The notes under the pieces were generated by a model. It worked only from the letters and a program-made list of their open reading frames with translations, ran no database searches and was not told the DNA's origin. A stretch of 64,000 nt of DNA. Origin: Streptomyces sp. SLBN-31. GTDB taxonomy: Bacteria; Actinomycetota; Actinomycetes; Streptomycetales; Streptomycetaceae. Made by a program: the position numbers and the translations under genes. Of the stretch, positions 51,564-63,018 are shown piece by piece; the first letter of the stretch is position 1; every line of letters starts with the position of its first letter. The stretch lies in NCBI RefSeq assembly GCF_006715395.1, contig NZ_VFNC01000002.1, positions 3,038,001 to 3,102,000 on the forward strand, given 5' to 3'.

Positions 51564-54172
51564 TGACCGCCGCCCTGGAGGCCACCCCCACGATCGTGCT
51601 CGTCGGCCACGGCATGGTCGGCCAGCGCTTCCTCGAAGCGCTCGCCGCCCGCGGCCTGACCGCCACGCACCGCGTGGTCGTGCTGTGCGAGGAGCCGCGT
51701 CCCGCGTACGACCGCGTCGCCCTCACCTCGTACTTCTCGGGCAAGACGCCCGAGGAACTCTCCGTGACCGACATGGAGTTCATCAACGACCACGGCATCG
51801 AGCTGTACGTCGGCGACCCGGCCGAGACGATCGACCGCGAGGCACGGAAGGTCACCGCCCGCTCCGGCAGGGTCTTCGACTACGACACCCTCGTCCTGGC
51901 CACCGGCTCCTTCCCCTTCGTGCCGCCGGTGCCGAACAAGGACGCCGAGGGCTGCTTCGTCTACCGCACGATCGAGGACCTGCTCGCGATCGAGGAGTAC
52001 GCGAAGTCGAGGGCCACGGTCGGCGCCGTGGTCGGCGGCGGCCTGCTGGGCCTGGAGGCGGCCGGCGCCCTGAAGGGCCTCGGACTCACCTCCCACATCG
52101 TGGAGTTCGCGCCCCGCCTGATGCCCGTCCAGGTCGACGAGGGCGGCGGCGCGGCCCTGCTGCGCACCATCGAGGAGATGGGCCTGAGCGTCCACACGGG
52201 CGTCGGCACGCAGGAGATCGTGGTCGGGGAGGACGGCGCGGTCACCGGCATGAAGCTCTCCGACGGTTCCGAACTCGCCACGGACATGGTGGTGTTCAGC
52301 GCCGGTGTCCGCCCTCGCGACCAGCTGGCCCGCGACTGCGGCCTGACCGTCGGCGAACGCGGCGGCATCAGCGTCGACGCGCAGTGCCGCACGGTCTCCG
52401 ACCCGCGCGTCTTCGCCATCGGCGAGTGCGCGCTGGCCTCCGACGGCCGGGTGTACGGCCTGGTCGCCCCCGGTTACGAGCAGGCCGAGACGGCCGCCGC
52501 GACCATCGCCGAGGACGAGGCGTCCTTCACCGGCGCCGACCTCTCGACGAAGCTGAAGCTCCTCGGTGTCGACGTGGCCTCCTTCGGCGACGCGCACGGC
52601 ACCACCGCCGACTGCCTGGACGTCGTCTACTCCGACTCCCGCGCCGGCCTGTACAAGAAGCTGGTCATCGGCCGCGACGGCACCCTGCTCGGCGGCATCC
52701 TGGTCGGCGACGCGGAGGCGTACGGCACGCTGAAGGCGTTCACCGGTTCCGTCCCGCCGGTCAAGCCCGAGTCGCTGGTGCTGCCCGCCGGCGCCGGCGA
52801 GTCCGTCCAGCTCGGCCCGACCGCGCTGCCGGACGAGGCGATCATCTGCTCCTGCAACAACGTCACCAAGGGCACGATCCGCGGCGCGGTCACCGAGCAC
52901 CGGTGCACCACCGTGCCCGAGGTGAAGAAGTGCACCAAGGCCGGTACCACCTGCGGCAGTTGCGTCAAGGTGCTCGGCCAGCTGGTCGACGCCGAGCTGG
53001 AGGCGTCCGGCGTCGAGGTCGACAAGGGCCTGTGCGGCTGCTTCGCGCAGACCCGCGAGGAGCTGTACGAGATCGTCCTCGCCCTGCGCATCAACACCTA
53101 CCAGGACCTGCTGGACCGCTACGGCCGCGACGGCGCCAGGGGCGGCGACGGCTGCGAGGTCTGCAAGCCGGCGGTCGGCTCGATCATCGCCTCCCTCGCC
53201 CCGACGATCGGCGCGAGCGGCTACGTCCTGGACGGCGAGCAGGCTGCCCTTCAGGACTCCAACGACCACTTCCTGGCCAACCTGCAGAAGAACGGCTCGT
53301 ACTCGGTCGTGCCGCGCATCCCCGGCGGTGAGATCACCCCCGAGGGCCTGATCGTGATCGGTGAGATCGCCCGGGACTTCGGCCTCTACACCAAGATCAC
53401 CGGCGGTCAGCGGATCGACATGTTCGGCGCCCGCGTCGAACAACTCCCACTGATCTGGATGCGGTTGGTGGACGCCGGCTTCGAGTCCGGCCACGCCTAC
53501 GGCAAGGCGCTGCGCACGGTGAAGTCCTGCGTGGGCTCCACCTGGTGCCGCTACGGCGTCCAGGACTCCGTACGGATGGCCATCGACCTGGAGCTGCGCT
53601 ACCGGGGGCTGCGCTCACCGCACAAGCTCAAGTCCGCGGTGTCGGGCTGCGCCCGCGAGTGCGCGGAGGCCCAGTCGAAGGACTTCGGCGTCATCGCGAC
53701 CGCGGGCGGCTGGAACCTGTACGTCGGCGGCAACGGCGGCGCGACGCCGCGCCACGCGGACCTGCTCGCCCAGGACCTCTCCGACGCCGAACTGATCCGT
53801 CTGATCGACCGGTTCCTGATGTTCTACATCCGCACCGCCGACCGCCTGGAGCGCACCTCCACCTGGCTGGAGCGCATCCCCGGCGGCCTGGACCACGTCC
53901 GTGACGTGGTGGTGGAGGACTCCCTCGGCATCTGCGAGGAGCTGGAGTCCCTGATGGCGGCGCACGTGGCGAACTACGCCGACGAGTGGGCCACCACCAT
54001 CAACGACCCCGAGAAGCTCGCCCGGTTCGTGTCCTTCGTCAACGCGCCGGACACCCCCGACCCGGTCGTCGGCTTCGTCCCCGAACGCGACCAGATCAAG
54101 CCCGACCTGCCGCTGCTGTCCATCGGCATGCGCCCCGCTGAAGACGTCCTGGAAGGAAGCGCCCAGCGATGA
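51563..54172 (+). CDS. nirB: NAD(P)H nitrite reductase large subunit
   Basis: 869 residues, modular. N-terminal FAD/NAD half (VLVGHGMVGQRFLEAL, AVVGGGLLGLEAAGAL); BFD-type [2Fe-2S] region starting IICSCNN (Cys429, Cys431) and KAGTTCGSC; a ferredoxin-like half domain; and the siroheme/[4Fe-4S] site with Cys656, Cys662, Cys696 and Cys700 (SCVGSTWC, GCAREC). It reduces nitrite to ammonium with six electrons from NAD(P)H. All iron-ligand cysteines are present. It is coupled to its neighbours at both ends. Confidence 0.96.
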   Translation: MTAALEATPTIVLVGHGMVGQRFLEALAARGLTATHRVVVLCEEPRPAYDRVALTSYFSGKTPEELSVTDMEFINDHGIELYVGDPAETIDREARKVTARSGRVFDYDTLVLATGSFPFVPPVPNKDAEGCFVYRTIEDLLAIEEYAKSRATVGAVVGGGLLGLEAAGALKGLGLTSHIVEFAPRLMPVQVDEGGGAALLRTIEEMGLSVHTGVGTQEIVVGEDGAVTGMKLSDGSELATDMVVFSAGVRPRDQLARDCGLTVGERGGISVDAQCRTVSDPRVFAIGECALASDGRVYGLVAPGYEQAETAAATIAEDEASFTGADLSTKLKLLGVDVASFGDAHGTTADCLDVVYSDSRAGLYKKLVIGRDGTLLGGILVGDAEAYGTLKAFTGSVPPVKPESLVLPAGAGESVQLGPTALPDEAIICSCNNVTKGTIRGAVTEHRCTTVPEVKKCTKAGTTCGSCVKVLGQLVDAELEASGVEVDKGLCGCFAQTREELYEIVLALRINTYQDLLDRYGRDGARGGDGCEVCKPAVGSIIASLAPTIGASGYVLDGEQAALQDSNDHFLANLQKNGSYSVVPRIPGGEITPEGLIVIGEIARDFGLYTKITGGQRIDMFGARVEQLPLIWMRLVDAGFESGHAYGKALRTVKSCVGSTWCRYGVQDSVRMAIDLELRYRGLRSPHKLKSAVSGCARECAEAQSKDFGVIATAGGWNLYVGGNGGATPRHADLLAQDLSDAELIRLIDRFLMFYIRTADRLERTSTWLERIPGGLDHVRDVVVEDSLGICEELESLMAAHVANYADEWATTINDPEKLARFVSFVNAPDTPDPVVGFVPERDQIKPDLPLLSIGMRPAEDVLEGSAQR

Positions 54173-54519
54173 CCCTGGCACCCGAGACCACCGACCTGAA
54201 GATCCAACTGCAGCTGGAGGAGGGCTGGTTGACGGTCTGCGACCTGACCCAGCTGGTCCCCGGCCGGGGCGTGGCCGCGCTCCTGCCGGACGGCCGCCAG
54301 GCCGCCCTGTTCCGCGACCGCAACGGCGAGCTGTACGCCGTGGACAACCGCGACCCCTTCGGCGGCGCGGCGGTCCTCTCCCGCGGCCTGACCGGCACCC
54401 ACCAGGGCCGCCCGTTCGTCGCCTCGCCCCTGCTGAAGCAGCGCTTCGACCTGGCCAGCGGGCAGTGCCTGGACGACGAGACGGTACGGATCACCACGTA
54501 CGAGGTCCGGGCCGCGTAG
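54169..54519 (+). CDS. nirD: nitrite reductase small subunit
   Basis: 116 residues, the Rieske-like NirD fold (VCDLTQLVPGRGVAALLPDGRQAALFRDRNGELYAVDNRDPFGGAAVLSRGLTG), without the Rieske Cys/His cluster ligands, as usual for NirD. ATGA overlap with nirB. It supports NirB assembly or activity. Confidence 0.94.
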   Translation: MTLAPETTDLKIQLQLEEGWLTVCDLTQLVPGRGVAALLPDGRQAALFRDRNGELYAVDNRDPFGGAAVLSRGLTGTHQGRPFVASPLLKQRFDLASGQCLDDETVRITTYEVRAA

Positions 54520-54535
54520 CCGCAGAAGCCGCATT

Positions 54536-54550
54536 CTTGACCGATCGTTC
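54536..54550. promoter_or_regulatory. TetR operator candidate, regulator side
   Basis: CTTGACCGATCGTTC, 24 bp before the TetR start. The same core, CTTGACCGATCGGTTC on the other strand, occurs before the downstream SDR gene. Confidence 0.6.
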
Positions 54551-54573
54551 TGGTTGTCACTAGGCTGGATCGC

Positions 54574-55158
54574 ATGGCCAGGACCAAGGAGTTCGATCCG
54601 GAGGCCGCGCTGCAGGCAGCCCTGGAGCTGTTCTGGCAGCGCGGCTACGAGGCGACGTCCATGTCCGACCTGGTGGACCGCCTCGGCATCGGCCGCGCCA
54701 GCATCTACGCGACCTTCGGCAGCAAGCACGAGCTGTACCTGATGGCACTGGAGCGCTACGACCGGGCGGGCCTCCCGCCGATCATGCGGGAGCTGTCCCG
54801 GCCGGGCCCGGCCCTGCCGGCCGTCCGGGCTGTCGTACGCCGTTACGCCACCGAGGCGGCCGACGAACGGCTGCGCCTCAACGGCTGCCTGGTCACCAAC
54901 ACGGCGTCCGAACTCGCCCCGCACGACCCGGCCGCCGCCCGGCGGGTCGAGCGCAACTGGGACCAACTGGAGACCGTGCTGCACTCCGCCCTGCTGCGCG
55001 CCCAGGCCCAGGGCGAGCTGCCGGCCCACCGCGACCCGCTCACCCTCGCCCGCATGCTGCTGGTACTGCTGCAGGGCCTGCGGGTGGTCGGCAAGGCGTC
55101 CGGCGACCCGGCCCGCGTACGGGACGCGGCGGAACAGGCGCTGGCACTGCTCGACTGA
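54574..55158 (+). CDS. TetR-family transcriptional regulator
   Basis: 194 residues. N-terminal HTH (AALELFWQRGYEATSMSDLVDRLGIGRASIYATFGSKHELYLMAL) and a C-terminal ligand domain of the type seen in regulators of reductases (NGCLVTNTASELAPHDPAAARRVERNWDQLETVL). It probably represses itself and the following SDR gene through the shared ACCGATCG sites. A terminator separates the two genes, so each has its own promoter. Confidence 0.93.
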   Translation: MARTKEFDPEAALQAALELFWQRGYEATSMSDLVDRLGIGRASIYATFGSKHELYLMALERYDRAGLPPIMRELSRPGPALPAVRAVVRRYATEAADERLRLNGCLVTNTASELAPHDPAAARRVERNWDQLETVLHSALLRAQAQGELPAHRDPLTLARMLLVLLQGLRVVGKASGDPARVRDAAEQALALLD

Positions 55159-55160
55159 GC

Positions 55161-55190
55161 CGCCCCTCCTCATCGAGGGGCGTTTCTTCT
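55161..55190 (+). terminator. terminator after tetR
   Basis: Perfect 8-bp stem CGCCCCTC / GAGGGGCG with a 6-base loop followed by TTTCTTCT, 2 bp after the stop: an unusually canonical intrinsic terminator for this GC content. Confidence 0.85.
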
Positions 55191-55201
55191 GCTCTCATAC
55201 T

Positions 55202-55217
55202 GAACCGATCGGTCAAG
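55202..55217. promoter_or_regulatory. TetR operator candidate, SDR side
   Basis: GAACCGATCGGTCAAG with perfect 10-bp palindrome ACCGATCGGT at its centre, 13 bp before the SDR ATG, overlapping where the transcript should begin. Confidence 0.65.
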
Positions 55218-55230
55218 AAATGGGGAGACC

Positions 55231-55998
55231 ATGACCAGAAGCCGTTTCGCGGGGAGGACCGCTCTCGTCACGGGCGGGGGGTCGGGCATCGGCCGAGCCG
55301 TCGCGCTCGCGTTCGCCGCGGAGGGCGCGTACGTGGTCGTGGCCGGCCGGCGCCGGGAACCACTCGACGAGACGGTCGCCCTGATCGAGCGGTCGGGCGG
55401 CAAGGCACTCGCCGTGCCGGCCGACGTCTCCCGCGACACCGAGGCGACCGCCGTGGTCCGGGCCGCCGTCGAGACCTTCGGCTCGCTTGACGTGGCCGTC
55501 AACAACGCGGGCGTCTTCCGTGGCGGCGCTCCCCTGGCCGACCTGTCCGAGGAGGACTGGCGGGCGCAGCTCGACGTCAACGTCACGGGCGTGTTCCTGG
55601 CGCTGCGGGCGCAGGTGCGGCAGATGCGCGCCCAGCGCTCGGGCGGCGCGATCGTCAACGTCTCCTCCACCTTCGGGCTCCACACCAGCCCCGCCGGCGC
55701 CGCCGCCTACTCCGCCACCAAGGCCGCGGTGACGGCGCTGAGCCGGGGCGCGGCCCGGGACCACATCGGCGACGGCGTCCGCATCAACGTCGTGAGCCCG
55801 GGCGCCACCGACACGCCCATGTCGCTGCGGCCGGGCGAGACGGAGTCCGACCGCACCGAACGGGCCGCGGCGATCCTGCCGTTGGGCCGCATCTCCACCA
55901 CCGGGGAGATCGCGGCCGCCGTCCTGTACCTGGCCTCGGACGACGCGGCCTCGGTGGTGGGCACGGACCTGGTCGTGGACAGCGGCGGCTCACTCTGA
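55231..55998 (+). CDS. SDR-family oxidoreductase
   Basis: 255 residues, classical short-chain dehydrogenase: TGGGSGIGRAVAL coenzyme loop, NNAGVF, catalytic Ser in VNVSSTFG, YSATK with Tyr and Lys, and the C-terminal ILPLGRISTTGEIAAAVLYLASDDA. Loop Arg residues (AGRRREP) suggest NADPH. Substrate unknown. Regulated, by inference, by the TetR gene next door. Confidence 0.94.
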   Translation: MTRSRFAGRTALVTGGGSGIGRAVALAFAAEGAYVVVAGRRREPLDETVALIERSGGKALAVPADVSRDTEATAVVRAAVETFGSLDVAVNNAGVFRGGAPLADLSEEDWRAQLDVNVTGVFLALRAQVRQMRAQRSGGAIVNVSSTFGLHTSPAGAAAYSATKAAVTALSRGAARDHIGDGVRINVVSPGATDTPMSLRPGETESDRTERAAAILPLGRISTTGEIAAAVLYLASDDAASVVGTDLVVDSGGSL

Positions 55999-56010
55999 GC
56001 GGGCGTGCCC

Positions 56011-56937
56011 TCAGGCCTTCAGCGCGTCGTAGGACACCCCGGTCAGCCGCTCCGAAGCCTCCCAAAGCCGTTCGCCCGCCGTGTCGTTGAGCGTCCACGG
56101 CGCGCGCCACGACGGAGCGGGCGCCCCGCGCCACATCATGAACGACGGTCCCGTGAACGAGTCGGGGCGCACACCGGGCGCCGTCGCCGCGTACAGCACG
56201 GGCAGGGCACCGGCCTCCGCCGACTGGGCGAGGACGCGGTTGCCGACCTCGACCAGCCGGCCGACCAGTCGGCGCCCCTCCATACGGGGGCCGGCGGTCT
56301 GCAGGTTGGTCGAGGCGTAACCGGGGTGCGCGGCCGCGGCCACCACGTCCGAGCCGTGTGCCGCCAGCCGCCGCGCCAGCTCGTGGGTGAAGAGCAGGTT
56401 GGCGGTCTTGGAGCGCGCGTAGGCGACCCAACGCCGGTAGCGGCGCTCGCTGTTGAGGTCACGGATGTCGATGTTGGCGATCGCGTGCATCTCGCTGGAG
56501 ACGGTCACCACCCGGGCGCCGGAGGTGGCGAGCAGGGTGGGCAGCAGCAGGCCGGTCAGGGCGAAGTGCCCGAGGTGGTTGACCCCGAACTGCGTCTCGA
56601 AGCCGTCCGCCGTCGTCCCGTAGGGCAGCGCCATCACCCCGGCGTTGTTGACGAGCAGGTCGAGATGCTCGTACGGGAAGCGGTCCGCGAAGTCCCGTAT
56701 CGAGCGCAGGTCCCCGAGGTCGAGTCGCATGCATTCGGCGACGGCGTCCGGGACCTCGGCGACGATCCGGTCCACCGCCGCGTTCCCCCGCACCTCACTC
56801 CGGCACGCGAGCACCACCCGCGCCCCCTTGCGGGCGAGCTCGCGCGCGGTGACGTACCCGATCCCGCTGTTGGCACCGGTGACGACGGCGATGCGGCCGG
56901 TCCGGTCGGGAATGGCGTCGACGGTCCAGCCTGGCAT
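56011..56937 (-). CDS. SDR-family oxidoreductase, retinol-dehydrogenase-like
   Basis: 308 residues from ATG at 56937 (GGGAG nearby). VVTGANSGIGYVTARELARKGARVVLACR coenzyme loop, NNAGVM, VTVSSEMH, YARSKTANLLFTHELARRL with catalytic Tyr and Lys. The longer C-terminus (TGPSFMMWRGAPAPSW ... LWEASERLTGV) is typical of the retinol-dehydrogenase-like/WWOX-type branch. It runs convergent with the other SDR gene, 13 bp apart. Substrate unknown. Confidence 0.93.
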   Translation of the reverse strand: MPGWTVDAIPDRTGRIAVVTGANSGIGYVTARELARKGARVVLACRSEVRGNAAVDRIVAEVPDAVAECMRLDLGDLRSIRDFADRFPYEHLDLLVNNAGVMALPYGTTADGFETQFGVNHLGHFALTGLLLPTLLATSGARVVTVSSEMHAIANIDIRDLNSERRYRRWVAYARSKTANLLFTHELARRLAAHGSDVVAAAAHPGYASTNLQTAGPRMEGRRLVGRLVEVGNRVLAQSAEAGALPVLYAATAPGVRPDSFTGPSFMMWRGAPAPSWRAPWTLNDTAGERLWEASERLTGVSYDALKA

Positions 56938-57015
56938 GGCCGAACTCCCTTCGAGGTGGGCTTGCGGTGCCTTCGTGACTCCAGCGTAGGAGAGAGGGGT
57001 CGCGGACAGCCCGAA

Positions 57016-57108
57016 GGGGCGGCACCCCCGCACAGGGTGCCGCCCCCTCTTTCGTGATCCGGAGCCGCCGCCCATCGGTGTTGAGGGTCGGGGACGGGCG
57101 GCGGCTCC
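57016..57108 (-). terminator. double hairpin after ppdK
   Basis: Two strong stems in series: GGGGCGGCACCC / GGGTGCCGCCCC (57016-57046) and GGAGCCGCCGCCC / GGGCGGCGGCTCC (57061-57108). They lie just beyond the ppdK stop and before the SDR gene start. Confidence 0.85.
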
Positions 57109-57122
57109 GGGGTCCGGGTGGG

Positions 57123-59843
<2,721 letters not shown>

Positions 59844-60261
59844 GGGTCTCGACTCCCTCGAAGACGCGGTGGCTGCCCTGACGGCCAGGAACATACCCAG
59901 ATCGAAGGCGTCTGGGTACGTCTACTCGCGCGTCATGTGCCCGTAACCAGCGCTCCGCCAGAGGATTGAAAGTCAAAGCTCGGCAAGCAACCGGCCGCTT
60001 ATGTTTTCAATTCTTGAACGCATCCTCGCCCACAGGTGCGGTTTTGCGCTCAGATGAGCAGCCCTCACGCCCACTTGATTTCGCTCGATGAACGATCAAA
60101 CGGTGGCACCCAGTGCCACTCCTTGGAGAAGTGCAGCCGCTCAAGATCCGCTCATCTGAGCGCAACCCTTATCAAGGGTGGCGAGAATCACGCTGCCACA
60201 GCGGCTCGGATTTCACCATGCGGACGCGCCCGGACCTGCGACGCAACGCGAAACCCGGACG
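59844..60261. promoter_or_regulatory. ppdK upstream region with long-range inverted repeat
   Basis: 418 bp without a gene. A perfect 16-bp sequence, TTGCGCTCAGATGAGC (60044-60059), returns inverted at 60150-60165; each copy is itself nearly palindromic (GCTCAgaTGAGC). Between them is GTGGCAC-CCA-GTGCCAC (60103-60119). Nearer ppdK is A/T-rich TTCAATTCTTGAA (about 60006-60018). These look like regulator sites for ppdK. Confidence 0.6.
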
Positions 60262-61458
60262 TCACACGCCCATCGCCGACAGCCGCTCCTCCACCCGCTC
60301 CGGCGCGTACAGGTACTCCACGACCAGCGCCGCGGCCCCCACCAGGCCGGCCCGCTCGCCGAGCCGCGAGGTGACGACGTCCAGATGGGCCGTGGAGCGC
60401 GGTAGCGCCCGCTGGTACAGCAGCTCCCGCACCCCCGTGAGGAAGGGGGTTCCGGCCAGATCCCCCGCGATCATCAGCACACCGGGGTTCAGCAGCGTCA
60501 CGACGGTCGCCAGCACGTCTCCGACCCGCCGCCCGGCTTCCCGTGCCAGCCCGACGGCCTCCGGGTGTCCGGCCGCCAGCAGGTCCCGCACGTCCGAGCC
60601 CGAGGCCGCGGGCACGCCCGCCTCCGCCAGCCGCCGCGCGACGGCGCCGCCACTGGCGACGGCGGCGAGACACCCGTACGACCCGCACCGGCACAGCGCC
60701 TCCGCGCCCACCCGGATGTGCCCGATGTCGCCCGCGCCCCCGTCGATGCCCCGGAAGATCGAACCGCCGACCACGACCCCGGCCCCGATGCCGGTGGACA
60801 CCTTCACCAGCACGAACGCCGAGCAGTCGGCGTAGCCCGCCCGCTGCTCGCCGTACGCCATGAGGTTCGCGTCGTTGTCGACGAGCACCGGAACGGCGCC
60901 TGTGCCCGTGCGCTCACCGAAGGCCCTGCTCAGCCGCCCTCTTATGTCGTAGCCGTCCCAGCCCGGCATCATCGGCGGCTGCACGACCCGGCCGGTCTCG
61001 CTGTCGACGGGTCCCGGCACGGCGAGCCCGATCCCGCAGGCCGACCCCGCCGGCCGCCCGGCCTTCTGAAGCAACTCGGCGAACCAGCCGCCCAGTTCGC
61101 CCAGTACGGCGTCCGGGCCGTCCTCGACCCGCAGGACGCCGGAGCGTTCGGCGAGGATCTCGCCGGTCAGCGTCAGGACGGCGGCCCGCGCATGCCGGGT
61201 GTCGAGGTCGGCGGCCAGCACGACGGCGTGCTCGTCGTCGAACTCCAGTGTGATGGAGGGGCGTCCGCCCAGCGGCGAGTCGACCGGGCCCCCCGCCCCC
61301 TCCCTCAGCCAGCCCGCGCGGAAGAGGCGGTCGAGGCGCTGGCCGACGGTGGCGCGGGACAGTCCGGTGACCTGCTGGAGCGCTCCGCGCGTGGTCGCGC
61401 GTCCACTTCGTACCAGTTCGAGCAGATCGCCGGCGCGTGCCTGTCCACGTCCCGTCAT
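60262..61458 (-). CDS. ROK-family transcriptional repressor
   Basis: 398 residues from ATG at 61458 (AAGGGGG five bases upstream; GTG at 61464 possible). Winged HTH at 10-60 (LVRSGRATTRGALQQVTGLSRATVGQRLDRL), then a ROK sugar-kinase fold with LVDNDANLMAYGEQ, the zinc loop CRCGSYGCLA (usual last residue Glu is Ala) and GIGAGVVVGGSIFRG. It is divergent from two glycosidase-type genes and probably controls them in response to a sugar. Confidence 0.93.
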   Translation of the reverse strand: MTGRGQARAGDLLELVRSGRATTRGALQQVTGLSRATVGQRLDRLFRAGWLREGAGGPVDSPLGGRPSITLEFDDEHAVVLAADLDTRHARAAVLTLTGEILAERSGVLRVEDGPDAVLGELGGWFAELLQKAGRPAGSACGIGLAVPGPVDSETGRVVQPPMMPGWDGYDIRGRLSRAFGERTGTGAVPVLVDNDANLMAYGEQRAGYADCSAFVLVKVSTGIGAGVVVGGSIFRGIDGGAGDIGHIRVGAEALCRCGSYGCLAAVASGGAVARRLAEAGVPAASGSDVRDLLAAGHPEAVGLAREAGRRVGDVLATVVTLLNPGVLMIAGDLAGTPFLTGVRELLYQRALPRSTAHLDVVTSRLGERAGLVGAAALVVEYLYAPERVEERLSAMGV

Positions 61459-61479
61459 GCGCACCCCCTTGTGCTTCTC

Positions 61480-61502
61480 AACTCTGCATTACATATTGAG
61501 TT
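61480..61502. promoter_or_regulatory. A/T-rich inverted repeat between ROK and glycosidase genes
   Basis: AACTC-n13-GAGTT inside an unusually A/T-rich 60-bp stretch, between divergent starts at 61458 and 61531. A candidate ROK operator overlapping both promoters. Confidence 0.45.
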
Positions 61503-61530
61503 TTGCGTGTTAAATAGACGTAACTCTACG

Positions 61531-63018
61531 ATGGCTACGACCGAACCGGTCGCCCGCACCTCTTTCGGGGAGCCCCGAGTGGATCGCACCGCCCAGCTGA
61601 CCAGCCGCGCCACCAAGCGCCCCACTGCATACGATCCACCCCCCACGGGGGATTCGCCGCACGTCAGGGCCGCCCGTGTGCTGGAGGACAACTGGACGGG
61701 CTCCTCCACGGTCCCCTCGCGCAGCCTGTACCCGCACCAGTGGTCCTGGGACTCGGCGTTCGTCGCGATCGGCCTGCGCCACCTGTCGCCGTTACGGGCG
61801 CAGACGGAACTGGAGACGCTGCTGGCCGCCCAGTGGGGCGACGGCCGCATCCCGCACATCGTCTTCAACCCCTCCGTGCCCCTCGACGCGTACTTCCCGA
61901 GCCCCGACTTCTGGCGCTCCTCGACCGCGGGGCGCGCTGCGGGCGCCCCGCGCACCGTACAGACCTCCGGCATCGTGCAGCCACCGGTGCACGCGCTCGC
62001 GGCCTGGCTGGTGCACTGCGCCGACCCCGGGCTCTCCCGCGCACGCGGCTTCCTGGCCCGCCTGTACCCCCGCCTGGCCGCCTGGCACCGCTATCTGCTG
62101 CACCGCAGGGACCTGGGCGGCGGCGGGCTCGTGTCCGTCGTCCACCCCTGGGAGCAGGGCATGGACAACAGCCCCTGCTGGGACGCCCCGCTCAGCCGGA
62201 TCGTGCCCGCCCCGGCCCGCTCCTTCCGCCGCGCCGACCTCGACCACGGCGCCCCCGAGGACCGTCCGACGGATCTCGACTACGGGCGGTACGTGCGGCT
62301 GGCGACGGACTACCGGGATCGCGGGTACGCCGACGGGGGCGGCGAGTTCGCCGTGGAGGACCCGGCGTTCAACGCCCTGCTGATCGCCTCCGAACACGCG
62401 CTCGCCCGGATCGCCCGCGAACTGGGCGCCACGGGAACGGCCCGCCACGGCCGCGCGGAACGCCTGACGGCAGCGCTCGTACGACGCCTGTGGGACCCGG
62501 CGAGCGGGATGTTCCTCTGCCGCGACCTGCGGGGCGGGGTCATCCCCGAGCGCAGCGTCTCCGGCCTGGTCCCGCTCGTCCTCCCCGGACTCCCCCGCGA
62601 CCTCGTCACGGCACTCACGCGCACCCTGCGCGGGCCGCACTTCGGTCTCGGCAGCAGCACGCGCCTGGTGCCCAGTTACGACCTCCTCGGCGAGGCCTTC
62701 GACCCGCACCGCTACTGGCGCGGCCCCGCCTGGTTCAACGTCAACTGGCTGCTGGAGAGCGGACTGCGCACGCACGGCGAGCCGGATGCCGCCGACGCGC
62801 TGCGCGAGGCCGTCCTGGACACCGCCGACGCGTCCGGGTTCGCGGAGTACGTGGACCCGCGCACCGGCGAACCCTGCGGAGCGCTCGGCTTCGGCTGGAC
62901 CGCAGCACTCGCGCTGGATCTGCTCCACACGCGCCCCGGAGACGGCGTGTCCCCGACGGGCATCGACACGTTCGACGAGATGAGCGACGAGAACGCAAGG
63001 GGAGGGGACCGGGGATGA
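61531..63018 (+). CDS. (alpha/alpha)6-barrel glycoside hydrolase, MGH1/trehalase-like
   Basis: 495 residues of the six-hairpin glycosidase fold: LYPHQWSWDSAFVAIGLRHL, QWGDGRIPHIVFNP, VVHPWEQGMDNSPCWD (candidate acid), SYDLLGEAFDPHRYWRGPAWFNVNWLLESGL (second catalytic region) and FGWTAALALDLL. It resembles mannosylglycerate/trehalase-type bacterial GH63-like proteins. There is no signal peptide, so it is cytoplasmic. No good ribosome site is seen before ATG at 61531, so translation may be leaderless. ATGA overlap with the next gene. Substrate unknown. Confidence 0.88.
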   Translation: MATTEPVARTSFGEPRVDRTAQLTSRATKRPTAYDPPPTGDSPHVRAARVLEDNWTGSSTVPSRSLYPHQWSWDSAFVAIGLRHLSPLRAQTELETLLAAQWGDGRIPHIVFNPSVPLDAYFPSPDFWRSSTAGRAAGAPRTVQTSGIVQPPVHALAAWLVHCADPGLSRARGFLARLYPRLAAWHRYLLHRRDLGGGGLVSVVHPWEQGMDNSPCWDAPLSRIVPAPARSFRRADLDHGAPEDRPTDLDYGRYVRLATDYRDRGYADGGGEFAVEDPAFNALLIASEHALARIARELGATGTARHGRAERLTAALVRRLWDPASGMFLCRDLRGGVIPERSVSGLVPLVLPGLPRDLVTALTRTLRGPHFGLGSSTRLVPSYDLLGEAFDPHRYWRGPAWFNVNWLLESGLRTHGEPDAADALREAVLDTADASGFAEYVDPRTGEPCGALGFGWTAALALDLLHTRPGDGVSPTGIDTFDEMSDENARGGDRG

